Shown here: in pieces, positions 27,445 through 36,020 of the stretch | Layout: each line of letters begins with the position of its first letter | How positions within the stretch are numbered: the first letter of the stretch is position 1 | DNA from: Pseudomonas sp. Irchel s3h14 | GTDB taxonomy: Bacteria; Pseudomonadota; Gammaproteobacteria; Pseudomonadales; Pseudomonadaceae | Assembly (NCBI RefSeq): GCF_900187425.1 | Contig: NZ_FYDJ01000010.1 | Coordinates: forward strand, 124,001 to 188,000 | Length of the DNA stretch: 64,000 nt | Direction of reading: 5' to 3' | Made by a program: the position numbers and the translations under genes | Notes under the pieces: model-generated | What the model was told of the DNA's origin: nothing | Databases searched by the model: none | Seen by the model: the letters and a program-made list of their open reading frames with translations, nothing else

Positions 27445-29790
27445 TTACTGTGCGGCCACCTTCCCGGTTTTTGCATCCTGCTCGTGGATTGTCTGAACCT
27501 GGTACTGCGGATCGGACGTGATCTGCTGCTCGGTGAACGGCAACACACTCAACTGTTTCCTGGAAAATGCCACGGTCTGGTCTCTGGAGTACTGGGAGGC
27601 CGGATCACTGGATAGCGAGAACGCCAGCAGGCCCTGGGCCTGCGGTCCCTTGTCATCGAAAGTCACCACCTGCAAATAGCTGGTACCGCTGACGACTTCG
27701 AGTTTACCGTCGGTTCTCGGCACGCTCTGAATGGCGTTGTAAACCCCCAGAGTGCCAGGTCCACCGTGAATCGGCGTCTGCTGGCTGCCACTGCTGACCA
27801 CCTGGATATCACCCCAGCGGCTATCGGCCTTGAGCCCCATCTTGTTCACCTGCGCGACCGACGCCAGCATCGCCTCGCGAACCGCCTTTGCGACGTCCGG
27901 GCGATCGAGCGCCAGGCCACTCGGGGTGTGTTGCGGGTCTTTCGGATCGAACGCCACACGCCAGAGATCAGGCGTTTGCTGTAGCGACTCCATGACATTC
28001 TGGAAATGCACAAACCCCAAACCACTGTCCAGATTCGCACTGCGATCCCAAGCCTTGAGGCTGGCACACAGCGGCGTGAGCGCGGGCGCATCGGAACCCA
28101 GTGCCGCCGCACAGAACTGCAGAAGATCCGGTATCACTTGAGCCGCCAGATACACCTGGTCGTCCATCACCATGCGTTGCAGATCCGCCGCTGCTATTGG
28201 TCCGGCCTTGTTCAACCTATTCAGGCGATCCAGTGCAAAACGTGAGCGCAGCCCCAATGGCTGGCCGTCCTGGCTGATCAGTGGCGAAAAACCGGTGAGC
28301 GGTTGCGCCGGGTTGGCCATCCAGGCCGAATCGTTGGAGTGCTGCACAAAATCCTTGCGCAACAGCTGCGGCAACTTGTCTGCCGCAAAAATGCCTTTTT
28401 GCGCAGCCTGCGGGTCGATGTCCCAGGCACAAGCACTATTGGAACCGTCGAGGACGATCATCTGCAACCCGGCCCGCGGATCACTGCACGTGGCCAGTTT
28501 GTCGGCACTGACGTTCGGCACGACCGAGAGGTTCATGTACAGCGTCTGCCCCTGATCATCCGTCGCCAGGGTGTTGACCCACGGGATCCCCTGGATCTTG
28601 TGCACCGAGGCCTGCAACTCTTTGAGGCTGACCGCGCGGTTCATTGCATACCACTGCTGCAAGACCCGGTCGTTGTCCAGATTGGCGTCGCGCAGGCTGT
28701 AGGCGAACTGGTTGTCCCAGTCGAGTTTTCCGGGCCATTGCACGATCGGGCCGAACTGCGAACTGTAGACCACATGAGAAATCGGCCTGGTCTGGCCATC
28801 CGGTTGTTTCACGTTCACGGTCAGGGTCTGTTTCTTCATGGGCAATGACTTGCCGTCAAGCAGATAACGGGTTGAGTCCTTGGGATCGAGTTGCAGGCGA
28901 TACAAGGTGAAATGCTTGGACGAGTCCACGGTGTGGGTCCACGCCAAGTGCTGGTTGAAACCGATGTTGATCATCGGCAGCCCCGGCAGCGCCGCGCCCA
29001 TCACGTCCAGTTTGCCGGGAATGGTCAGGTGCATTTGATAGAAACGCATCCCGCCTACCCAAGGGAAATGCGGATTGGCCAGCAACATTCCCCGGCCGTT
29101 GAAAGAGCGTTCACTGCCGACTGCCACGGCATTGCTGCCGCGATCCAGGGCAAAACGCTGCATGCGCGAGGCAGCCACCTGGAACGACACGGGGTCGCCT
29201 GCCATATGAGTAACGGCCTTGGGTGGCGTCGCACCGGCCAAGGCTTCGGCAAACTGCCCTACTCCGCCTTCGACCAGCAGACGCCGCGTCAACTTGACCA
29301 GATCCTGGGCGGCTATCTCGCGCACCCAGTCGCCCTGACACTGCTGCGGCAAACCCTGCGCCCGACGCTCGGTCAGCAAACGGTTATAGCCCGCCACATA
29401 CCCTTCGATGAGATCGCGCACTTGCGGGGTTTGCGCCTGCCAGAAACCCTCGACGGCCTGTGGCGTGTTCAGCCAATTGAAAAACAGATCGCTGACCAGG
29501 TTTTCGCGCTCTTCAACGGTGAACTGATCCGGGCCGAAATAGCGTGAACGTTCGCCGTTCACGGTAGTGATCTCATTGGCCAGCAGGCACAGGTTGTCCT
29601 GAGCGTAGGCGTAACCAATGCCATAACCGAGCCCGCGCTCGTTGTCGGCACGGATATGCGGCACACCGAAACTGGTCCGGCGAATGTCGGCGCTCGCCTG
29701 CTCTGGCTGACTGCGGGAGTTTGCCGCAAGACTTAAGCCTACCAACACGCCTGCAAGGCTCAACCGGGTTAACTGCCTGGAAATAATCAC
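27445..29790 (-). CDS. pvdQ: PvdQ-type acylase (Ntn hydrolase; pyoverdine maturation / AHL acylase)
   Basis: A periplasmic N-terminal-nucleophile amidase. P. aeruginosa PvdQ removes the myristoyl chain of the pyoverdine precursor and can degrade long-chain acyl-homoserine lactones. The 781-residue precursor opens with a signal peptide and the alpha-chain motif SFGVPHIRADNERGLGYGIG. The autoprocessing site is Gly-Ser at LDRGSNAVAVGS, with Ser219 the predicted nucleophile. Further motifs match PvdQ: LLANPHFPWVGGMRFYQMHL, LAWTHTVDSSKHFTLY and FVQHSNDSAWMANPAQPL. The GTG at 29790 is chosen because AGGAG precedes it; a 14-residue extension to 29832 has no such site. Confidence 0.9.
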   Translation of the reverse strand: MIISRQLTRLSLAGVLVGLSLAANSRSQPEQASADIRRTSFGVPHIRADNERGLGYGIGYAYAQDNLCLLANEITTVNGERSRYFGPDQFTVEERENLVSDLFFNWLNTPQAVEGFWQAQTPQVRDLIEGYVAGYNRLLTERRAQGLPQQCQGDWVREIAAQDLVKLTRRLLVEGGVGQFAEALAGATPPKAVTHMAGDPVSFQVAASRMQRFALDRGSNAVAVGSERSFNGRGMLLANPHFPWVGGMRFYQMHLTIPGKLDVMGAALPGLPMINIGFNQHLAWTHTVDSSKHFTLYRLQLDPKDSTRYLLDGKSLPMKKQTLTVNVKQPDGQTRPISHVVYSSQFGPIVQWPGKLDWDNQFAYSLRDANLDNDRVLQQWYAMNRAVSLKELQASVHKIQGIPWVNTLATDDQGQTLYMNLSVVPNVSADKLATCSDPRAGLQMIVLDGSNSACAWDIDPQAAQKGIFAADKLPQLLRKDFVQHSNDSAWMANPAQPLTGFSPLISQDGQPLGLRSRFALDRLNRLNKAGPIAAADLQRMVMDDQVYLAAQVIPDLLQFCAAALGSDAPALTPLCASLKAWDRSANLDSGLGFVHFQNVMESLQQTPDLWRVAFDPKDPQHTPSGLALDRPDVAKAVREAMLASVAQVNKMGLKADSRWGDIQVVSSGSQQTPIHGGPGTLGVYNAIQSVPRTDGKLEVVSGTSYLQVVTFDDKGPQAQGLLAFSLSSDPASQYSRDQTVAFSRKQLSVLPFTEQQITSDPQYQVQTIHEQDAKTGKVAAQ

Positions 29791-29853
29791 GCTCGCTCCT
29801 GATCGAAAAGACAAACACCCTGCGTCATACACGCACTGCGCCTTCCCCTAGAA

Positions 29854-29876
29854 ACGAAACAAATGACAAAAATTTA
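29854..29876 (-). promoter_or_regulatory. putative PvdS-dependent (IS-box-like) promoter of pvdQ
   Basis: On the minus strand TAAAT is followed 15 bases later by CGT, 64 bp upstream of the pvdQ start. PvdS promoters have TAAAT-N16/17-CGT, so the two elements match but the spacing is one base short. The location supports iron-starvation control of pvdQ. Confidence 0.5.
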
Positions 29877-30034
29877 GGCCGCGAAAGGCGCGTTTCACGG
29901 GCATCTCACAGGCCGCTGACGTGATGGCGACAAAATTTCTACATTCGAGGCTTCATTATTTGCCCTGCTCATACGTCTTATTGATTGAGAGCACCCATCA
30001 CATTTCCTGGCCGGCTCGAAAAAGGAGTTTTTGC

Positions 30035-30406
30035 ATGTACAACTCGCAACTGCCAACGGACGGTAGCAATGCGCCAAAGGGCTCTGCCATGGGCTCCGGT
30101 GTTTTCAGTCAACGAAGTGAGCGCAATGGCAACGAGCGGATCAGACTGCTGCTCAAGAGCTTTGGTCTGCGAACCAGTCTGATCCGCCTCAAAGTCATCG
30201 ACGCCTTGCTGACCGCCGCCGAAAGCGACCGTAGCCTTGGCGTGCGCGGCGTGCACAGCCACTTGCTGGACCTGGATATTCCCCTGTCCTTTCTCAGTGT
30301 GCGGGAAGTATTGAAACGCTTGTGCAGCGAAGGCGTGATCACGCTCAATCCGGACAAAAGCTACAGCCTGCATCCGCACGCTGCAGCCATGCTCCAACGC
30401 GAGTGA
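30035..30406 (+). CDS. Fur-like winged-helix protein (PA2384-like)
   Basis: A 123-residue protein with a Fur-type N-terminal winged helix: LKSFGLRTSLIRLKVIDALL, then GVRGVHSHLLDLDIPLSFLS and VREVLKRLCSEGVITLNPDK. The Fur dimerisation and metal-binding domain (HHDH, Cys motifs) is absent, so it is not a classical Fur. P. aeruginosa has a gene of this type (PA2384) beside pvdQ that affects iron-dependent expression; the same neighbourhood here supports that identity. The ATG at 30035 has AAGGAG upstream; the longer frame from 29921 does not. Confidence 0.75.
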   Translation: MYNSQLPTDGSNAPKGSAMGSGVFSQRSERNGNERIRLLLKSFGLRTSLIRLKVIDALLTAAESDRSLGVRGVHSHLLDLDIPLSFLSVREVLKRLCSEGVITLNPDKSYSLHPHAAAMLQRE

Positions 30407-30425
30407 TCCGCTCAAGGTGCGTCGT

Positions 30426-30614
30426 TCAGGGTTTGACCTTGCGACGCATCACGCCATTGATCACCACCACGATCACCGCCACGCCGATGGCGATGTACTG
30501 AAACAGCTTCTCGCTGATGACGCCTGCGTTTTGCAGATACGAAAGGCCGAACATGATCCCCAACACCACGAGGGAGATCAGAATCGAGTATTTCAAACGT
30601 TGCGACTGAGTCAT
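30426..30614 (-). CDS. small inner-membrane protein, two predicted helices
   Basis: A 62-residue protein. After a basic N-terminus (MTQSQRLKYS) come two hydrophobic helices, ILISLVVLGIMFGLSYL and YIAIGVAVIVVVINGVM, then RRKVKP. The start at 30614 gives the shorter, typical form; the 80-residue frame from 30668 adds an odd leader. It is convergent with the Fur-like gene. No function known. Confidence 0.65.
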   Translation of the reverse strand: MTQSQRLKYSILISLVVLGIMFGLSYLQNAGVISEKLFQYIAIGVAVIVVVINGVMRRKVKP

Positions 30615-30771
30615 TGCGAGTTCCTGAACCTGAAATATGTATCCGATTTGTATCAGAGCGCATGCCAAGCCCCTACCTTTCTCCGGGGATGGGACGCTAC
30701 AAACGGGGTCTCATGTTACAGCCGATGAAGAGATTTGGCTTCATAGTGGCGATAACCATGAGGATTTAGAA

Positions 30772-30909
30772 ATGTTCCGTCGAATCACACTGCTGATTCC
30801 CCTGCTCGTTCTCCTGACACTGAGCGGCTGCATCGTTTTCCCCCACGGCGGCTGGCACGGCGGCCACCATTACGACCGTGGCGGGCCGGGTTATTACCAG
30901 CATCGATAA
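30772..30909 (+). CDS. small lipoprotein
   Basis: A 45-residue lipoprotein missing a usual size but with all signals: MFRRITLLIPLLVLLTLSGC has a lipobox LSGC with Cys20, and the mature part is short, rich in Gly and His (HGGWHGGHHYDRGGPGYYQH). A GAGGA ribosome-binding site precedes the ATG. His/Gly-rich lipoproteins of this kind are common in pseudomonads; a metal-binding role is only a guess. A terminator follows. Confidence 0.7.
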   Translation: MFRRITLLIPLLVLLTLSGCIVFPHGGWHGGHHYDRGGPGYYQHR

Positions 30910-30968
30910 CGTGAATAATTGAACCTTCACTTGTAAGCTAAATACCCCATCCGATAACTGCTAAATAA

Positions 30969-30994
30969 ATGCCCGCCCTGTCGCGGGCATTTTT
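30969..30994 (+). terminator. rho-independent terminator
   Basis: Stem ATGCCCGC / GCGGGCAT followed by four T. It closes the small lipoprotein gene and isolates the biosynthetic cluster that starts at 31160. Confidence 0.8.
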
Positions 30995-31159
30995 CGTACG
31001 TGCATATTCACCTCTCCCTACCCATCGAATATCGAAACATATCGAAAACAATTGAAACCTTGAGTCTCAATAGTTCATTGGAGCTATTCATATTCAATGA
31101 TTAGTCTCGGTGCGTCGCAACAACCCCGTTATTAAACTTCGAGCAAGAACAGGGATGCC

Positions 31160-32401
31160 ATGCACAAGCCTTTAATCAATATCAGCCCCCACCATTTGTT
31201 TGGCTTTTGCCTTGCATTAACTTTTTTCGAACTGCTGACCTATATGGCCAGCGACATGATTATGCCAGCCATGTTGACCGTCACTGAACAACTGGATGCC
31301 AGTCCCGATCATGTCCCCTACGCCTTCAATCTTTATCTGGCCGGCGGCATGCTTCTGCAATGGCTGATTGGCCCGCTGTCTGATCACTTCGGCCGCCGCC
31401 GGATATTGCTCATCGGTTGCGCGGTATTCGCCCTGGCCTGTGCCGCCGCGTTCTACGTGCAAAGCATTTATGCGTTCAACGGCTTGCGACTGATTCAGGG
31501 CATGGGGTTGGGGTTTGTCATCGCGGTCAGCTACCCGGCCCTGCAAGAAGTTTTCTGCGAAGCCGACGCGGTCAAAATCATGGCGTTGCTGGGGAACGTT
31601 GCGCTGCTCTCCCCGCTTCTGGGGCCGTTGCTCGGCAGTCTGCTACTGGAATGGCTGTCCTGGCGGGAATTGTTTTTACTGCTGGGTATTGGCGGCGTGA
31701 TGGTCTGGCTCGGGCTTTACCTGTTCATGCCGGAAACCGTGGGCACCTTGCGCCACGACGGTCAGCGACTGGAACCCGTGCGTTTTGAATGGCGCGGCAC
31801 CGTGCGCCGCTATGTCGCGTTGCTGACTAACCCGCAATTCCTGTGCGCCGCTGTCGCGCTGGGCGTGATGAGCCTGCCGTTGATTGCCTGGATCGGGTTG
31901 GCGCCGCTCTTGCTGATCCACAACCAGGGGCTTTCAACGCTGCACTACGGCCTGTGGCAAATCCCGGTGTTTGCGGCGGTCATTCTCGGCAATCTGATCC
32001 TCAACCGACTGATTGCCAACACTGAATTGCCACAATTGATTCGATACGCGCTTTGGCCGTTTTGCGGCGGGCTCATCGCGCTAGTTGCCGTCAGCTTCTA
32101 CGGCGCGTCGACAGCCGTGCTGATCAGTTGCCTGGCGCTTTACGCCGTTGGCCTTGGCATGAGCAATGCCGCGTTGTACCGGCTTGCACTGTTCGCAAGC
32201 GACGATAGCAAAGGTCTGGTCTCGGCCATGATCGGCATGATGTCGATCGCCGTCATGGGCGGTGGCGGCTCGATTATCGCTGTAGCCGGCGCCGGTAATA
32301 GCCACGAATCCTTTGCCCTGATGGTTGGTATTGCAGGGCTTCTTTGCCTGCTTCCTCTGCGGCTGTTTCTGCGGCGTTCTCACATCGCGCTTGCCGTCTG
32401 A
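31160..32401 (+). CDS. MFS exporter, MdfA/Bcr-like
   Basis: A 413-residue drug:proton antiporter-type permease with 12 predicted membrane helices. Seen: an acidic residue in helix 1 (YMASDMIMPAML), MFS motif A as GPLSDHFGRRRILL (about residues 71-84) and the antiporter-type motif C, LLSPLLGPLLGS. The ATG follows a weak GGGA site. It is the first gene of a five-gene same-strand cluster and most likely exports its product or gives self-resistance. It ends 21 bp before the LuxE-like gene. Confidence 0.88.
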   Translation: MHKPLINISPHHLFGFCLALTFFELLTYMASDMIMPAMLTVTEQLDASPDHVPYAFNLYLAGGMLLQWLIGPLSDHFGRRRILLIGCAVFALACAAAFYVQSIYAFNGLRLIQGMGLGFVIAVSYPALQEVFCEADAVKIMALLGNVALLSPLLGPLLGSLLLEWLSWRELFLLLGIGGVMVWLGLYLFMPETVGTLRHDGQRLEPVRFEWRGTVRRYVALLTNPQFLCAAVALGVMSLPLIAWIGLAPLLLIHNQGLSTLHYGLWQIPVFAAVILGNLILNRLIANTELPQLIRYALWPFCGGLIALVAVSFYGASTAVLISCLALYAVGLGMSNAALYRLALFASDDSKGLVSAMIGMMSIAVMGGGGSIIAVAGAGNSHESFALMVGIAGLLCLLPLRLFLRRSHIALAV

Positions 32402-32422
32402 CACCACAACGTAGGTCTTTTG

Positions 32423-33553
32423 ATGATCCATTTACCCCACACCGATGCGCTCTGCGCGTTAACGCAACCCTATTGCCTGGATTCAGTGCCCGACGGCCTG
32501 TTCGACCAGGCGATAGGGGAAATCAGCCTGTTTCATTGTCACCACACGCCTGGCTACGAACGCTGGCTAAACGCCAACGGGCTCGATGCCCAAGACCTGG
32601 AGACACTGGATGACTGGTCCAGGTTGCCACCGATTTTCGCCAACTATTTCAAACGTCACTTGTTGTTCGGCCCCACCGGCGAAGGCGCGCTGGAGCTGAC
32701 ATCATCTGGCACCAGCGGCCAGAAGAGTCGCATGCGCTATGACCCTCGCAGCATGGCGGCGGCCCAAGGCATGGTGAGCCACATTTTCCGGCACTACGGC
32801 TGGGATACGCCGGACAGCCCCTGCAATTATTTGCTCCTGAGCTACGAGCCCGAGGCGGCCATCACCTTGGGCACTGCGTACACCGACCAGTTTCTTTGCG
32901 GCTATGCACCCGTCAATCGGGTCGTCTACGGATTGCGCCTGACGGGTAACGGTCATCAGTTCGACCTGTTTGGTGTTGTTCGCGCCTTGCAGGAGTTTGC
33001 CGACGAGGGCTTACCCGTGCGGATTCTCGGATTTCCTGCGTTCCTTTCCCATGCGCTACAGCACATGGAAAACACCTGCGCACCGAATCTCGAGCTACCC
33101 GCACAGTCATTGGTGTTTTTGGGAGGCGGCTGGAAAACCCAGGCAGCGCAGGAGATTCCCCTGCTTGAGCTGTATGCCCGAATCAACCGGCAACTGGGTA
33201 TCGACCTGTCCCGCTGTCGGGATGGCTATGGCGCCGTCGAGCATGCCGTGCCCTATATCCAATGTGCCCGCCATCATTTTCATGCCCCCATTTACTCGAA
33301 GGTTTTCGTACGCAACCCATCCGATTTCACGGTCCAGCCATACGGCCAGCGCGGCTTGCTGGAATTCGTCTCCCCGTACATTTCGTCAAGCCCTGCGCAC
33401 GCTGTGGTCATGGGCGATCTGGCGACATTACACCCAGGCGCAAGCTGCGGATGCGGTCTGACGACCGATTGGTTCGAGCTGCACGGACGTGCTGGCACCA
33501 CCGCCAGTCGCAGCTGCGCCATGGCGGCCTCAGACCTGCTCGGAGGGACTTGA
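32423..33553 (+). CDS. LuxE-like acyl-protein synthetase
   Basis: A 376-residue ATP-dependent ligase of the LuxE / acyl-protein synthetase family. In LuxE the enzyme activates a fatty acid as acyl-AMP, holds it on its own Cys, and passes it to the LuxC reductase. The ATP-binding signature is SSGTSGQKSRMRY (residues 94-106). Further family features: NYLLLSYEPE, LGFPAFLSHAL, VFLGGGWKTQ and DGYGAVEHAVPYI. The C-terminus has HPGASCGCG and FELHGR, cysteines that could carry the acyl group. The start at 32423 is one codon after a TTG. The gene stops one base before the next start, indicating coupling. No luxA/luxB is present, so the substrate is not a luciferase aldehyde. Confidence 0.85.
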   Translation: MIHLPHTDALCALTQPYCLDSVPDGLFDQAIGEISLFHCHHTPGYERWLNANGLDAQDLETLDDWSRLPPIFANYFKRHLLFGPTGEGALELTSSGTSGQKSRMRYDPRSMAAAQGMVSHIFRHYGWDTPDSPCNYLLLSYEPEAAITLGTAYTDQFLCGYAPVNRVVYGLRLTGNGHQFDLFGVVRALQEFADEGLPVRILGFPAFLSHALQHMENTCAPNLELPAQSLVFLGGGWKTQAAQEIPLLELYARINRQLGIDLSRCRDGYGAVEHAVPYIQCARHHFHAPIYSKVFVRNPSDFTVQPYGQRGLLEFVSPYISSSPAHAVVMGDLATLHPGASCGCGLTTDWFELHGRAGTTASRSCAMAASDLLGGT

Positions 33554-33554
33554 T

Positions 33555-35957
33555 ATGTACCTCATCAATGGCCAACTGCGTGATGACGCTACCCCGGAAA
33601 GCGCCCTCGACTGCCTTCGAAAACAATTACCCAGGTTGCTTTCTGCACCGATCGACAGCGAGACCGTCATCGAGGCCGCGGTACGTTTCGCCAGGCAGTT
33701 ACAGACCCGCAGCCTTAACCTGCCTCTGGACGACGATCAATGTCAGGGGCTGATCGAGTTCTGCCAGCGCAGCAACCTGAGCACGAAGCTTGAGCGAGAA
33801 CTGGGTGCGCAACCCCGTTCGCTGAGACGTATCGACTACCAACAGCCGCACTTTGAAAGCTGGCACCCCTTGGGGCTGGTGGTACATGTGACGCCGGGCA
33901 ATGCGCCGATGCTCGCATTCTGCGCGGTTCTCGAAAGCCTGCTGGCCGGTAACATTAACTGGTTACGCCCCAGCGCCAGCGATGCGGGTTTGACTGCGCA
34001 ATTGCTGGCTGCCTTTGTGAAGTGCGACACCAGTGGCAGGCTTGCCGAATTCGTCGCAGTGCTGCCCGTGGGCACTTCCCGGATAGCCGAACTCTGCGCT
34101 CAGGCCGATGGCGTGTCAGCCTGGGGCGGTGAAAAGGCGCTCAAGGCAATTCGTCAGCAGATCCCCACCGGATGTCGCTGGATCGATTGGGGGCACAGGA
34201 TCAGTTTCGCTTATCTGTCGCCTGACGCGGCCAGCCCTTCGGCGCTGGATGCGTTGGTAGATGAGGTGTGCAGTCTTGATCAGCAAGCGTGTTCCAGTCC
34301 GCAATGGGTGCTGGTGGACAGCAACGACCCGGCCATCCTGCTGGACCTGGGCGAGCGTTTGAGCGATGCCTTCAAACGTCGCGCGTCGCACTGGCCGGCG
34401 CTGTTGCCCACGGATCAGGAGGCTTGCGAGATCACCACCCGCACGGGCATGGCGCAACTGGATTACTGTTTTGCGAACCAGAGCGGCCAAGTCTGGGCCG
34501 GGCACGGATGGCGGATCATCTGGGAACACCATCAGACGCTCGCGCCTTCTCCGTTGTTTCGTACGGTGCTACTTAAACCCGTACCGCAACACTTGATCAC
34601 CGAGACGCTGTTGCCCTGGCGCACTGTCCTGCAAAGCTGCGCACTGATTTGCTCTGCGACAGAAACGCCAGGACTTGTGCGAACGCTGGTCAACGCTGGG
34701 GTCACCCGTATTGCGCCTTGCGCGGGGATTCATGACGGCTATGTCGGTGAGCCCCATGATGGTGTCTACGCGTTGACGCGTCTGAGTCGCCGCCTCTCGG
34801 TGAGTCTGTCGCCGGCTGTTTTGCCAGGCCGGGCAACGCTCGACCCGATCCCGCCCGCCCCCGACATCGCGCATGCACCGATCATGGACAAAAACGCTTT
34901 CACAACCCAGCCGATTGGCACTGCGGCACAATTGTATTTTCGCTCAGGAGGAAGCAGCGGCACTCCGGCCCTCGCCGGTTTCAGCTATCGCGACTTTCAA
35001 CGGCAGATGCGCGCAGCGGCAGACGGCCTGTTCGCCGCCGGGCTCGATCCTTCACAGGACCGGGTCATGAACCTGTTTTACGGCGGCAGCCTGTACGGAG
35101 GCTTCCTCAGTTTTACCAAAATACTGGAACAGATGGGCGTCACACATTTCCCCATGGGCGCGCCCCAGGACGATGACTTCAGTGAGATCGCCCAACTGAT
35201 CGTTGACCAGCATGTCACCGTGCTGATTGGCATGCCGAGCACCTTGCATCGTCTGTTCTTCAACGAGCAGGCCCGACTCCGCACGTACGCAGGTATTGGC
35301 AAAGTATTCCTCGGCGGCGAGCATCCGGGCCAAACCAGCCTGAGCCTGATGGAAAGCTGCGGGGTCTCGATGATCCGCTCGGCGATCTATGGTTCCGTCG
35401 ATGCCGGCCCCTTGGGGCATGCGTGCGCAGCCACCGCGAACGGGGTGTTTCACTTGATGTGCGACACCCAGTATCTGGAAATTGTGCAGATCGAACAGGA
35501 TGAACCGGTTCAGGCTAATGAGATCGGTCGCCTGCTGTTTACTTCACGAGCACGGCAAGGCCAAACCGTGCGCCGATATGACGTGGGCGACACCGGTCGC
35601 TGGATCCCCGGAGCCTGTAAGTGCGGGCTGGATTCACCCCGATTCGAACTGCTCCAGCGCCACGGCAAACTGGTGCGAATGGGCACGGAGTTCATTTCGC
35701 CGTCGGCTCTGCAGGATAGCGTCGGCGCGCCCATTCAGATTGTTCTGGACCACACCTCTGATGGCGTCGAGCGACTCAACGTTCTAACGGATGCAGACAT
35801 CAACCAGGTTCGCAACGCATTGCTGAGCCATGAAGCGCTGGCAAATGCCGTAAACGCCAACCTGTTAACTGTCGAAGTTCAAGTGTGCACAGAGCAAGCA
35901 TTCACTCGAAACAAACACAGCGGCAAAACACCCTTGGTTATTGATAAAAGAAAATAA
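33555..35957 (+). CDS. LuxC-type acyl reductase fused to PaaK-like ligase
   Basis: An 800-residue two-domain protein. Residues 1 to about 415 match the LuxC long-chain acyl-CoA/acyl-protein reductase family: HPLGLVVHVTPGNAPML (104-120), WLRPSASD, and the predicted catalytic Cys246 in DEVCSLDQQACSSPQ. Residues about 445-800 match phenylacetate-CoA-ligase-like enzymes: phosphate loop RSGGSSGTPA (463-472), FYGGSLYGGFLSF, IYGSVDAGPLGH and the ending CKCGLDSPRFELLQRHGKL. A single chain therefore carries an acid-activating and an acyl-reducing module. The ATG at 33555 overlaps the upstream gene's end region, with GGAGG upstream. Confidence 0.85.
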   Translation: MYLINGQLRDDATPESALDCLRKQLPRLLSAPIDSETVIEAAVRFARQLQTRSLNLPLDDDQCQGLIEFCQRSNLSTKLERELGAQPRSLRRIDYQQPHFESWHPLGLVVHVTPGNAPMLAFCAVLESLLAGNINWLRPSASDAGLTAQLLAAFVKCDTSGRLAEFVAVLPVGTSRIAELCAQADGVSAWGGEKALKAIRQQIPTGCRWIDWGHRISFAYLSPDAASPSALDALVDEVCSLDQQACSSPQWVLVDSNDPAILLDLGERLSDAFKRRASHWPALLPTDQEACEITTRTGMAQLDYCFANQSGQVWAGHGWRIIWEHHQTLAPSPLFRTVLLKPVPQHLITETLLPWRTVLQSCALICSATETPGLVRTLVNAGVTRIAPCAGIHDGYVGEPHDGVYALTRLSRRLSVSLSPAVLPGRATLDPIPPAPDIAHAPIMDKNAFTTQPIGTAAQLYFRSGGSSGTPALAGFSYRDFQRQMRAAADGLFAAGLDPSQDRVMNLFYGGSLYGGFLSFTKILEQMGVTHFPMGAPQDDDFSEIAQLIVDQHVTVLIGMPSTLHRLFFNEQARLRTYAGIGKVFLGGEHPGQTSLSLMESCGVSMIRSAIYGSVDAGPLGHACAATANGVFHLMCDTQYLEIVQIEQDEPVQANEIGRLLFTSRARQGQTVRRYDVGDTGRWIPGACKCGLDSPRFELLQRHGKLVRMGTEFISPSALQDSVGAPIQIVLDHTSDGVERLNVLTDADINQVRNALLSHEALANAVNANLLTVEVQVCTEQAFTRNKHSGKTPLVIDKRK

Positions 35958-36020
35958 AAATACCACCAGCCACACTTGTTTTTTAACCGTCTAGACGCCT
36001 GATATAAAAAAGAGAATCCA

